From assembly GCF_036898095.1 (NCBI RefSeq), contig NC_090765.1:35501829-35565828 (forward strand): 64,000 bases of DNA, read 5' to 3'. Source of the DNA: Palaemon carinicauda. Its lineage: Eukaryota; Arthropoda; Malacostraca; Decapoda; Palaemonidae. Positions 50,345-60,972 of this stretch are shown one piece after another. The position numbers and the translations under genes are program-made. Position 1 is the first letter of the stretch. The number at the start of each line of letters is the position of its first letter. The notes beneath the pieces are model-generated. The model was given only the letters and a program-made list of their open reading frames with translations, did no database searches and had not been told where the DNA came from.

Positions 50345-52486
50345 GCATTTCCTTTCAAGAAATCAATTGCCAGGTCGTCGTGTGTGAGGGATAATAACGA
50401 AGAAGTGAGGATTTGCAGTGTTTTTTGCAATAACTGTAACTGGCGACAGTTATCTGTGCAACCTGCTGATATTCACATTCTTCTGCCTTTTAGATAGCCT
50501 TTTTGTTTTCAACTTATTCCCTTGCAATTGTAACCTGGTGGTTTCATGAAAAAGTTGGTTCCTTGAACATTGTTGTGCTTCATTGGAGGTAGGTGTTTCT
50601 TCTATCGCCAGATGTGAGTGTCTTTTTGCCCTCGGAACGGTGCCGAGGATGCATCACCTAGTTTAAGAGTCTCTTAGCAGAATTTCTGTGATCTCTTCCC
50701 CAATTAGACCATCATTGCCATTCTGGACGACACCTTTAGAAGACGAAATTCAAGTTTCTCCTATTTTTGACTTTCTTTATTCCTTGGAGAACATCAGAAA
50801 AGACATCGTCAAAGAAGCCCAGGAAGACCGATCAGTAGGAGTTGCGTACTCGTGATTTCTACCATTCATTTTGCCATGGGAGAGATAATGCTGTTCCAAG
50901 AAAACATTGTCAGTGTCAGGATGGAAGGGATTTACCCTCGTTTATTTCCTTTCCCTGACTAGTCTGAAGGCAGTCCCCACATGCTTCAAGAGTCCTCTCG
51001 TATGTGCTCCACGAGTAAGATATCCACTAGTACTGATTAGTACTGTGTTGAAACGTACTACCTTTCACACGCTTAAAGGCTATACATAAGGTCTTTATCT
51101 TACTTCCTCTCATGTGCCCTCGTCTAATGACACACAAGCACTACAGTTGTCCATACAAATAGTCTCTGCATTCCTGTATTTTATGTTCACAGGCTGTATT
51201 TTTGGTCTTATATGTGCTGCCTTTCATGCGTAAACACCTCAGAATTCCACGGGCATGATCTCCACGTTCCTGAATTCTATGAGCACTGGCTCTAATTATG
51301 GTGTTTTTGTGGGAGTAACCAGCTAGTCCTTGAATACAGTACAGTAAAGGAAATAAGAAAGACATCATAAGAAGAGAGAAAGTAGAGCACTAATGTCTCA
51401 CTGGGAGGTTAGAGGGGAGGAGATCGAGGGGGAAGGCAGAGGACAAAGTACATAGACAGTATTGTGGTGGGCTTGGATTATAGTTATACACCAAATCAGG
51501 TATTGCAAATGGCTAAAGACAGGGAGAGTGGAGGCGACTACAGGCAACTGCCCAGGACACAGCACTTCAGTGACTAAGCAAGCCTCTTTTGCGGAAGCTC
51601 AGAAGGCTGTGTAGTTTTAAATTCTGGGTAATATTTTAGAACTAACCTACCTTGTTTCAAACTCTAGCCTAACTCTAAAAGTGTTGGTTAGGGGTTCTAG
51701 TGCACCATTTTTAAGGGATCTGATGATACCTGTCACCTAGATTCGAGATCCTGCTGTAGAGCCTTTAATTCTTTAATCACTTTACACCCTTTTGTTGCAA
51801 AACCCTCGCACCCCTCATTTCTAGTAGTCTTATAGACACCTTGAATTTGCAAGGCCAAAGACTGAGATGTTAGTCTGGATCCTTATATCTCTCCGCTCAT
51901 TAATTGAAGTACAGTAATGAGAGCCTCTAAGTAACCAATTATCCCTTATTTGCCAAGATGGTCATCTGGATTTTATATCTATTGTAAGATTCCCTTAGGC
52001 TAAAATGCTTCTTTTTTAATCAGGCCAGTTTATTTATTATTTTATCTAACCCTTCAGCTAACTTTTTCCTTGCTTAGTAGTAATATTCAAGGGAATGACA
52101 GTCGTGTAAAACTGACGAGATGTTCTGTAACTCTCACCAGATTAAGATAATTGGCTGGTACTTTTTGATCTAGGGCACTATTTATAGATTAGGTACTGAT
52201 CAATATCTTACTGTTTGTATCCAGAAACTTTATACCTCATGACCCCTAAGACTGACTGATAACTCTTATAGATTATTCTTTGCATGAATTTTAATATTCA
52301 CTGTGCAAACATAATTTTATGGGCACAGAGCCCTTAGATTGCAAAACTTACTAGCATTGTAAGGTAGTGGAAACTAGAAAATATAAATATGCCTTATGAT
52401 TTTATATGAAACCAAAAAAATGATAATTTTCCATTGAGGATTATACATTGTAATGAATTTACCTTGATAGGAATTTCCTATTTCAG
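50345..52486 (+). other. Nudix gene intron, 3' part; no gene seen
   Basis: AT-rich sequence without a convincing ORF. It ends with a pyrimidine-rich tract and TATTTCAG at the exon at 52487. Short frames near 50700-51100 are unrecognised. Confidence 0.5.
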
Positions 52487-52572
52487 CATGGATTTGTATT
52501 TCACCATACTCAACCTGACTTTGTCACGATGGTGCGTTGGTTAGCTATCAATGAACCAAACAATTTACCAGG
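52487..52572 (+). CDS. NUDT6: NUDT6-like nudix protein, exon c (FxHH block)
   Basis: 28 codons plus two bases: HGFVFHHTQPDFVTMVRWL then AINEPNNLPG. The pattern G-F-x-F-H-H-x-x-x-D and L-P-G is characteristic of NUDT6 proteins and directly precedes the nudix fold. Acceptor TTTCAG, donor CCAGG|GTAATG; phase 2 matches the next exon exactly, giving Pro-Gly-Tyr-Ala. The next intron is 6715 bp, almost all of it element E8. Confidence 0.8.
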
Positions 52573-52811
52573 GTAATGTATATTTTGGTGATCATTTGTT
52601 ACTAGAGGGAACACAATTTTTTTTTGTTTTCATTTGTATGTAATTTTCATGGCAAAAATTATTTTGAAATATTGAAGTTATTTTTTACATGTTCTGATTA
52701 TTTTGAAATTATTTTTTAGGAAGTTCATTTGGAAAACTTTCCACCATATTTGAGGTATGACACCTTGATAGAATTTTAGTGATTATCATATATTAATGCT
52801 TATTATGTGTT

Positions 52812-52985
52812 TTTAAATATTTAACTTAGCCGGTGAATATATAATAGCTGCAACTCTGCGGCTCGACAGAAAACACACTCAAAAAACTCGCGAGCGATCG
52901 CTATGAAGGTTGCGGGTGTGCCCACCAGCGCCAACTGTCGGCCAGATACCACTCTTGCATGTAAACAAAACCTTCAATTCTTCTC
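52812..52985 (+). repeat. E8 left ITR
   Basis: Starts TTTAAATATTTAACTTAGC; matches the right ITR in reverse complement through CCTTCAATTCTTCTC. AGCGATCGCT near 52893. Confidence 0.9.
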
Positions 52986-54255
52986 TGTCGACGTTGACGA
53001 CAAGACGTATTCATACTCGCTGTAGAACCTGGAGTTTTCTTAACATATTTGGTGAAGTACTTCATTTTGGTTTGAGCTTTCGCAGTACAGTACAGGTGTT
53101 TTATCTTCAACTTAAATCTTGAACTCGTTTTTGGATAGATTTAATTTTTGATGACTTTGGATTGTTTTTTGGACTTTCCTTGACTTTTAAATGGCCGACC
53201 CTTCCCTCAGTACGGAAGTGTGTTTAGGCTTTTAGCAATTATCTTATCACGTTATAAATTAATTATAGATTTTCCTCTATATATTTTATATCTCAACCGC
53301 CTTTATTAGGCCTCTTCGATTAGCTTTCCATTTATAATAAACATCAAAATAGATTTTAATGATTTGTTTATATGCGACCTTTCCTGAGAGTAGGCGGTCC
53401 TAACTTGGAAACCGAAGTTAAACAACGTTGAGCCCTTTCAATTGTAAATAGCTTTTACAGAGCTAATGATTTAAAACTTATTAAATGAATATTTTTTAAT
53501 AGATATTTTATGAAAGATTTTCTTTGAATAGTCTTCGTACTGTTTCAAAGATGAACTAACGTTTAGTTTATTTATGCTACGCAGTTTGCGCTCTATCGTT
53601 ACGATAGAGAGAGAGAGTATCACGGTTTCACTTTGCAGAAAGAGTAAATCGATTCTGACGTTTTGTTCATTCTTCTTTCAAAGCTTAAATGTTTTAAATT
53701 CTATTTTAAAGGAACTTTTTAATTGAAAAACCTTTCAGTTTTTTCCTTTGGTCAAATAACCTGTTTTTTTGACGAAACGTAAGTGGGCTCTTCTTTTAGG
53801 TGCGAAATCAAGAGAGAGAGAGAGAGAGAGATAGAGACGGAGGGAGAGAGAGGAGAGAAAACGTTCCGATCTTTATCTCGTCCCAAGCGGGTAACGTTGT
53901 TCTCGAGTTACTCTCGTCCCTAGTCTCTGTATGGGGAGAAAGGATAAAACATTTTTAGTTTTTTATTCTCGTCCCAAGGCAATGTACGGTGAGAGATTGA
54001 AAACGTAGTTTTGAATGAACTAGTGTTTAGTCTCTTCCCCAGCCACTGATTTTTTTATCTTAAAATATGTTTACTGTTTTTTGCTGGTATTAATGTGCTT
54101 ACATTATACGACTGATTTCGCAATTACAACCTTTTGATGAGGGTAGAATTGCGTGCTTCAGGTAGAAATCAGTTTTATTCATATCTAATGTGAATTGTTA
54201 AAAAATTCGATTTCAGTGAAATAAGTGCAAAACAGAAAATCGTAGTGATAAAGTG
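52986..54255 (+). other. E8 leader with vestigial gag start and GA tract
   Basis: ATG 53191 opens MADPSLS followed by stops in frame. Noncoding sequence with GA tract continues to 54255. Possible splice-like sites (CTCA|GTACGG near 53210, GCGTGCTTCAG near 54160) flank most of it, so part may be an intron, but this is speculative. Confidence 0.6.
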
Positions 54256-55900
54256 ATATTGCGCAAAGTGTTATCAGTGTTGCGACCGAGGGTTCGTCTG
54301 TTCGTGCCTGTCGTTCGCCTAGTCCGAGACCTCTTGCAAGCTCCCAAGCCAAGGGGAGAAGTAATGTCGTACGACTTATGGGTTCGAGAGGCCTTGATCA
54401 GCGAACAGACGTTCCCTCTATGGTATCGGATGTATCTTACCAAGATCACCCCTACCATAAGGCGAGAGAGACGATTTTCTCCTCGTCATCCGAGGCTTTT
54501 CGCATAAGAAACTGTGAAACAAGGTTTCGAGGCCCTTTAAGCGAAAGTCAGTCCTTTCAGGACAGGTCCAGCGTCCTGGTTTTAACCTTTAGGACAGCTC
54601 TGACCCTATGCAGTCATCGGAAGACTGCTCGCCGCCTAACAAAAGCGTAACACAGACTCCGAGAGTCTTTTTGTAGGCAAGGTTTTGCGGTCACAGACGT
54701 TACCCTCGTCTCTTACCGCAACCATTCCCGTTGATCCTAAATGGGTTGTACGGCAAGACATGCAGAATAAGCTTGCCTCCCTTATGGAAGACTATTCTGC
54801 CGATAAGTCCGTTGAGCCTAGCCGTTTATCTCATCGAGATCCTGCCCTTCAGCCACCCTACCGTTCCTTTGTGCGTCCTGTTGACGTTGGCGTAGCCAAG
54901 TCACGTCAGTCAGGTTGTTTAGAACCACACTCGATGCGGTCTCGTGTGGATTTTCAGCCACATTTGGACGTTAGGCCACTTGCTGATGCTCCTTTTGACG
55001 TTCAGGACGTTCGCTAACAATCGGAGTTGACTTGTTTTGACGCTGAGCGTCAACCTCCGCATTCTAGAGTTGTTTTGACTGCTCAGTCTAGGCGGTCAAA
55101 GCAGTCTCGAGTGGACGCTGTGCGTCCTCACGCACCTGTTGTTGTTGACAGTTCACAGACTGTCAAGCAGTTACATGACGTTGCGTCCTGGTCCACTACT
55201 AATGCACCAGTGCGTGTGGACTCTGCTTGTAAAGCATTGCCACCACGGTAGGTCTCTCCCTTGCTTGAGACTCTGCTATTGTCGGACAAGGTTCCTTCAG
55301 ATGAGGAAGTTGCTGTTCCCCCTCCTACTGATATTCCCTTGAGGACTCTGTCAGACGGAGAGGAGCCTAAAGCTGCTTATCCCTCTATGGACTTTAAATA
55401 AATCATGCTGATTTTTAAGGATCTTTGTCCGGATCTTTTTGTAACTGCTGCTCCTCGTTCGCCTAAACGTCATAGCTTACACTAGGCCTAGCTACTTCGA
55501 AGCCGTTGTTTTATAAGCTAGTGCTCTCTCGCTCTTCTAAGAGAGCTTTACGTTTGCTAGGCGACTGGTTTTTCACCAGAAGGAGTTTGGGGGAGACAGC
55601 CTTTGCTTTCCCTTCTTTTAAACTGGCTTATAGAGCGAGAGTCTGATATGACACGAGAGAAGTTCTCGGCTTGGGAGTTCCTGCCTCTGCCCAGATAGAC
55701 TTCTCAAACCTCATAGACTCTCCCTGGCGCCTGGCCATGAGACGCTCCAAGATTTTACAGGTCGACTTCACAGCTATTTTCGAGCCTTTGAAGTTTTGCT
55801 GTACAATTATGTCATGCATAAACAAGGCTTTCAGGGATGGCTCCAATGATCTGACAGCCACGTTCTCTGCAGGAACAAGTCCCTCAGGGATGGCTCCAAT
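54256..55900 (+). pseudogene. gag-like ORF1 of E8, degenerate
   Basis: Begins VATEGSSVRACRSPSPRP. Frame changes near 54500 and a stop near 55015 (DVR then TAA) break it. TAA at 55399-55401 is the same stop as in E7. The capsid-like domain is readable (PASAQIDFSNLIDSPWRLAM) and runs without a stop into RT from 55671. The zinc motif region and the C-terminal basic tail are missing. Confidence 0.7.
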
Positions 55901-56590
55901 GATTTGGCAGCCATGTTCACTGCAGGAGTACGTAAGAGGCGAGTGCGCTCAATGTGTTCATTGTCAAGACAAACTTCACGATGAAGTCTACCAGGCTGTC
56001 TTGACAGCATTTATGGAAGGCGACTGGATGGTCTCTCTCGACCTTCAGGAGGCATACTTCCACATTCCTATACACCCGGATTCCCAACCGTTTCTGAGGT
56101 TTATTTACAGGAATGTGGGGTACCAGTTTCGAGCCCTGTGCTTTGGTCTCAGTCCTGCGCCTCTCGTGTTTACGAGGCTCATGAGGAATGTGGCAAAATC
56201 CCTCCATCTATCAGGGATCCGAGCCTCCCTGTACTTGGACGACTGGCTTCTCAGAGCATCGTCCAGTCTTCGCTGTCTGCAGGATCTACATTGGACGTTG
56301 AGTCTGGCCAGGGAGTTGGGACTTTTGGTCAACCTAAAAGTCCCAACTGATCCCATCCCAGATTATTCTATATTTGGGGATGGAGATTCGCAGTCAAGCC
56401 CTGCTCGAAGTCCAACTAATGCTGAAACGAAACGTTTATTCAGTCAGGAGTTGGAACAGTCTCGTAGGGACTCTCTCATCCCTGGAGCAGTTTGTCTCAC
56501 TAGGGAGACTACACCTTCTGCCTCTCCGGTTCCATCTAGCCTCTCACTGGAACTAGGACAAGACATTAGAGACGGTATCATTCCCAGTCT
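55901..56590 (+). pseudogene. RT of E8 without fingers, YLDD intact
   Basis: In one open frame with the gag fragment (55671-56603): QCVHCQDKLHDEVYQAVL, GDWMVSLDLQEAYFHIPIH, QFRALCFGLSPAPLVFTR and RASLYLDDWLLRASSS. Lost bases at VNLKVPTDPIPDYS shift the thumb into another frame (56374-56556). Deletion of the fingers, shared with E7, should abolish polymerase activity even though the active site is present. Confidence 0.75.
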
Positions 56591-56606
56591 CCGAACCAGT
56601 TAAGGC

Positions 56607-57450
56607 ATGCCTGAAATGGTGGGACAGCAATATCAGTCTGAGAGAGGGACTATCCCTAGCAGTCAAGAACCCAAACCACGTGTTGTCCTCAGACGCGTCG
56701 GATTTGGGTTGGGGTGCGACCCTGGACGGTCGGGAATGCTCGGGTCTGTGGACCTCAAGTCAGAAGAGCATGCACATCAACGGCAAAGAGCTATTAGCAG
56801 TCCACTTGGCCTTGATGATATTAGAAAGCTTCTTCGAAACTTAGTGGTAGAGGCAACTCAGACAACACCACAACTTTGGCGTACATCTCCAAGCAAGGAG
56901 GCTCACACTCCTTCACGCTGCTCGAGATCGCAAGGGACCTTCTCTTATGGTCAAGAATTCGAGGCATCTCCCTGTTGACGAGATTCATCCAGGGGGACTT
57001 GAACGTCTTGGCAGACTGTCTCAGTCGGAGGGGTCAGGTGATACCCACGGAATGGACCCTCCACAAGGACGTGGGCAAGAGTCTTTGGGCTACTTGGGGT
57101 CAACCCACCATAGACCTCTTTGCCTCCTCGTTGACCAAAAGGTTACCAATCTATTGCTCTCCAGTCCTAGATACAGAAGCAATCTACATAGACGCGTTTC
57201 TACTGGATTGGTCTTTTCTGGACTTATATGCATTCCCACCATTCAAGATAGTCAACAAGGTACTGCAGAAGTTCGCCTCTCATGAAGGGACAAGGTTGAC
57301 GTTGGTTGCTACCCTCTGGCCCGCGAGAGAGTGGTGCACCGAGGTACTTCAATGGCTGGTAGACTTTCCAAGAAGTCTTCCTCTAACGGTAGATCTGTTA
57401 CGTCAGCCCCACGTAAAGAATGTCCATCAAGCCTCCCTGCTCTTCGTCTG
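56607..57450 (+). pseudogene. RNase H and methyltransferase-like region of E8
   Basis: RNase H start (DASDLGWGATLDGREC near 56690) and the second half (AYISKQGGSHSFTLLEIAR, LNVLADCLSRRG from 56876) are in different frames. The methyltransferase-like part IDLFASS, DAFLLDW, LYAFPPF and the ending LWPAREW are intact to a stop after HQASLLFV. Confidence 0.7.
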
Positions 57451-58526
57451 ACTTCCTTCAGACTATCGAAAGACTCTCAAGAGCTAGAGGCTTTTCGAAG
57501 GAGGCAGCCAGTGCGATTGCAAGAGCTAGGAGAGCTTCTACCATTAGAGTATACCAGTCGAAGTGGGAAGTCTTTCGAGACTGGTGCAAGTCAGCATCTG
57601 TGTCCTCGTCCAGTACCTCTGTAGCCCAAATCGCAGTTTTCTTTTACATCTGAGAAAGGTTCACTCCCTTTCAGCTCCCACGATTAAGGGCTACAGGAGC
57701 ATGTTGGCTTCGGTCTTTCGACATAGAGGCTTAGATCTTTCCAACAATAAAGATCTCCAAGATCTCCTTAAGTCTTTCAAGACCTCTAAGGAACGTCGTT
57801 TGGCAACTCCTGGATGGAACTTAGACGTGGTCCTAAGGTTCCTCATGTCAGACAGGTTTGAGCCATTACATTCAGCCTCCCTGAAGGATCTCACCCTCAA
57901 GACACTTTTCCTAGTGTGCTTGGCTTCGGCTAAAAGGGTCAGTGAACTTCATGCCTTCAGTAAGAACATCGGCTTTTTTACAGAAAAAAGCCACTTGTTC
58001 ACTTCAACTTGGTTTCCTGGCCAAAAAATGAACTGCCTTCTTGTCCTTGGCCTAAATCTTTTGATATTCCTTGCTTATCAGAGATCGTAGGCAACGAACT
58101 GGAAAGAGTATTATGTCCTGTTAGAGCTCTTAAGTTCGATTTAGCTCGTACTAAGTCATTACGAGGGAAATCTGAGGCATTATGGTGCTCAGTTAAGAAA
58201 CCTTCATTGCCTATGTCAAAGAATGCTTTGTCATATTTTATCAGATTTTTTTAATACGAGAAGCTCATTCTCACTTGAATGAGAAAGACCGATGTTTGCT
58301 TAAGGTTAAGACTCACAAAGTTAGAGATATAGCAACCTCCGTGGCCTTCAAGCAAAATAAATCTCTGCAAAGTATTATGGACGCGACTTTTTGGAGAAGC
58401 AAGTCAGTGTTCGCGTCATTTTACTTAAAAGATGTCCAGACTCTTTACGAGGACTGCTACACACTGGGTCCATTCGTTGCAGCGAGTGCAGTAGTGGGTG
58501 AGGGTTCAACCACTACACTTCCCTAA
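57420..58526 (+). pseudogene. Tyrosine recombinase (ORF3) of E8, several frameshifts
   Basis: Four overlapping frames cover the whole YR: ERLSRARGFSKEAASAIAR; APTIKGYRSMLASVFRHRG and SAKRVSELHAF; NELERVLCPVRALKF; and KVRDIATSV with FYLKDVQTL. The His of HEVRA is still CAC but the next codon is altered (THKVRD), keeping HxxR. No ATG is found at the start position (GAGAGTGGTGC). Confidence 0.7.
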
Positions 58527-58926
58527 TTCCATATCCTTTTAATCTGTCTCTTGAAATGTTTTTAATATTGTTTTATGGGTTGTTCGGAAGGCTAAGAAGC
58601 CTTTCGCATCCTGGTTGATTTGGCGGGTGGTCAAAGTCATTTCTTGAGAGCGCCCAGATTAGGGGTTTGATGAGGTCCTGTTGTATGGGTTGCAACCCTT
58701 GATACTTCAGCTCCTGGGAGTCTTTCAGCATCCTAAGAGGATCGCTGGGCTCCGTGAGGAAGACAGACTTACAAGGCAGAGTAATCGTCTAAGTCAACTT
58801 CCTTACCAGGTACCTATATATTTTGGTTTTGTTATATTGATAACTGTCAAAATGAAAAAACTCTTAGCTTATACGCTGTAAACTTAATTAACTCTGGTCT
58901 CTACCCACCGCCTTGGGTGTGAATCA
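58527..58926 (+). other. E8 3' untranslated region
   Basis: Family 3' segment, nearly the same as in E5. No further signal. Confidence 0.7.
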
Positions 58927-59265
58927 GCTATTATATATTCACCGGCTAAGTTAAATATTTAAAAATGATATTTTAATTATAAAATAAATTTTTGAATATA
59001 CTTACCCGGTGAATATATAAATTAAATGACCCTCCCTTCCTCCCCAATAGAGACGCAGCGGGACGAGAAGAATTGAAGGTTTTGTTTACATGCAAGAGTG
59101 GTATCTGGCCGACAGTTGGCGCTGGTGGGCACACCCGCAACCTTCATAGCGATCGCTCGCGAGTATTTTGAGTGTGTTTTCTGTCGAGCCGCAGAGTTGC
59201 AGCTATTATATATTCACCGGGTAAGTATATTCAAAAATTTATTTTATAATTAAAATATCATTTTT
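58927..59265 (+). repeat. E8 ICR and right ITR
   Basis: The ICR (58927-59019) combines reverse complements of both tips; the right ITR continues to the T run at 59261-59265. Only 22 bp of host sequence separate this end from the exon at 59288. Confidence 0.85.
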
Positions 59266-59287
59266 ATTGAAGTTTCTGATTTTTCAG

Positions 59288-59412
59288 ATATGCCCATAAC
59301 ATGGTTGGAGTTGGTGCATTTGTTGTGAATAGCAACGATGAACTTCTAGTAGTACGTGAAAGGTTTCATACAAAACCACACTGGAAGCTGCCTGGGGGAT
59401 ATGTAAATCAAG
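59288..59412 (+). CDS. NUDT6: NUDT6-like nudix protein, exon d (start of nudix fold)
   Basis: With the two carried bases it encodes GYAHNMVGVGAFVVNSNDEL, then LVVRERFHTKPHWKLPGGY and VNQ. This is the first part of a nudix domain: the hydrophobic strand, L-V-V-R/Q-E/D-R, W-K-L/F-P-G-G, leading into the nudix box, whose Glu-rich part must be in the next exon beyond the window. Acceptor TGATTTTTCAG; donor CAAG|GTAAAG. The enzyme family hydrolyses nucleoside-diphosphate-linked compounds and needs a divalent metal bound by the nudix-box glutamates. The frame is open and the splice phases fit, so the gene looks functional despite the surrounding insertions. Confidence 0.85.
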
Positions 59413-60594
59413 GTAAAGATACCTTAAGAAAATGAATCATGCCGATAAAAGTGCTGTGGAGAGAAATAGATAAGTCAGAAGTATTGTGAGACTATTGAAG
59501 AGACCATATAGGAATGATTATTTTTATGTCTTGGAGGAAATGAGGTTGAATGAAGGCAGTTGCTGCAAAGCCGTATTTGAAGTGTCATCGTTATGAAAGG
59601 TATAGATTCATTTCCATCCTTTTAATGTTTATAGATTTTTCACTGTTAGAGTCAGCTGCAAATTAAAATAATTTGTTGCTATGTTCAAAATAGATACAAA
59701 CCAATTTTTTTATATACAGTGTATAACTTATTGTGAAAATGAAAGCTCATTTAGCCAATTGTGAATTAGTAAAAGTATAGATTACATTAAGGAAACAAAG
59801 AGAGATTATATGGTAGAATAAAAGATTGTGTACTGTTATACAGGAGGGTGAGTATGGCAATCCATGAGAAAATTAAGGAAAAATAAATTGATAATGGAAA
59901 TATTGAACATAGGGCTTGGCAGTCATGTTGAGGAGAATAAGAAGCTGTCATGGACTAATGTGAATGTGGGGAAAAAGTTTATTGAGTACTTTGATCATAA
60001 AATTAAAGCTGCGCAGGGAAAGATGCTATCGGGAAAAATATGGAGAAAGAATGTTGATTTGAATGATACAGGAGTAGGAACATTTTTTTCAACTTGAGAA
60101 TGTTTGCTGAGGTAAGAGGTTAAACTATAGAAAAGTGCCAAGCATTGATGATATTACAAGTTGGAGCCTGTGTTGAGGTGTTGATACTGTGATTTAAAGT
60201 CCTATTCAGATGTGTAAGGTATGTTTTCTGGATGGAGGCAAAAGTTACTAAGGAATAGATGAGAGCAATAATTACTCAATTGCTAGCAATAAGGGATACA
60301 GAAATTATATGATTACTTTATAATGTTAAGTATGTATAAGAAGCTTAAGGATAGGAATTTTACTGAGGAAGAAACAAGGTTACAATGTATTTGGGGATCA
60401 AGATACATACATTGACAGGTGAATATCATTAGGAGCCAGGATTTGAAGGACTTTTGATTGTTTCCATATCCCCCAAGCTGTGAGACTCTGGTTGGCCAAA
60501 TTACTCACACTCAATACAGAAGTTTTAGGAGGAAGACTTCAATTTTGCTTTCTAGCTATTCTTAGCTCAATTACTAATGCCTGTGTGTTACCAC
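59413..60594 (+). other. Nudix gene intron before E6; no gene seen
   Basis: AT-rich sequence. A 77-codon frame at 59864-60097 is unrecognised and starts without support. Nothing else seen. Confidence 0.5.
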
Positions 60595-60765
60595 TTTTTA
60601 AATATTTAACTTAGCCGGTGAATATATAATAGCTGCAACTCTGCGGCTCGACAGAAAACATACTCAAAAAACTCGCGAGCGATCGCTATGAAGGTTGCGG
60701 GTGTGCCCACCAGCGCCAACTGTCGGCCAGATACCACTCTTGTATGTAAACAAAACCTTCAATTC
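60595..60765 (+). repeat. E6 left ITR
   Basis: Starts TTTTTAAATATTTAACTTAG; the body resembles the E8 left ITR closely (CTGCAACTCTGCGGCTCG). AGCGATCGCT near 60680. Confidence 0.85.
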
Positions 60766-60972
60766 TTCTCTGTCGACGTTGACGACAAGACGTATTCATA
60801 CTCGCTGTAGAACCTGGAGTTTTCCCATCATATTTGGTGAAGTACTTTATTTTGGTTTGAGCTTTCGCAGTGCAGGTGTTTTTCCTCAACATAAACTCTT
60901 GAACTCTTTATTGAATCGGATTATTTGTTGATGACTTGGATTGTTTTTGGAATTTTCTTTGACTAATTCAAA

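Larger units (their letters stand above)
52812..59265 (+). mobile_element. DIRS-type retrotransposon E8, complete ends, coding-dead
   Basis: About 6.45 kb inserted 22 bp upstream of the nudix exon at 59288. It has left ITR, vestigial gag start (53191), GA tract (about 53809-53860), degenerate gag, an RT fused to gag with an intact YLDD but no fingers, RNase H, methyltransferase-like region, YR in several frames, ICR (58927-59019) and right ITR. ITRs differ at about one base in 150. T runs at both ends fit insertion at TTT. Confidence 0.85.

Noticed and set aside
59864..60097. 77-codon ORF in the last nudix intron
   Set aside because: Low-complexity, Lys/Asn-rich, no recognised motif; probably chance or a very old repeat.
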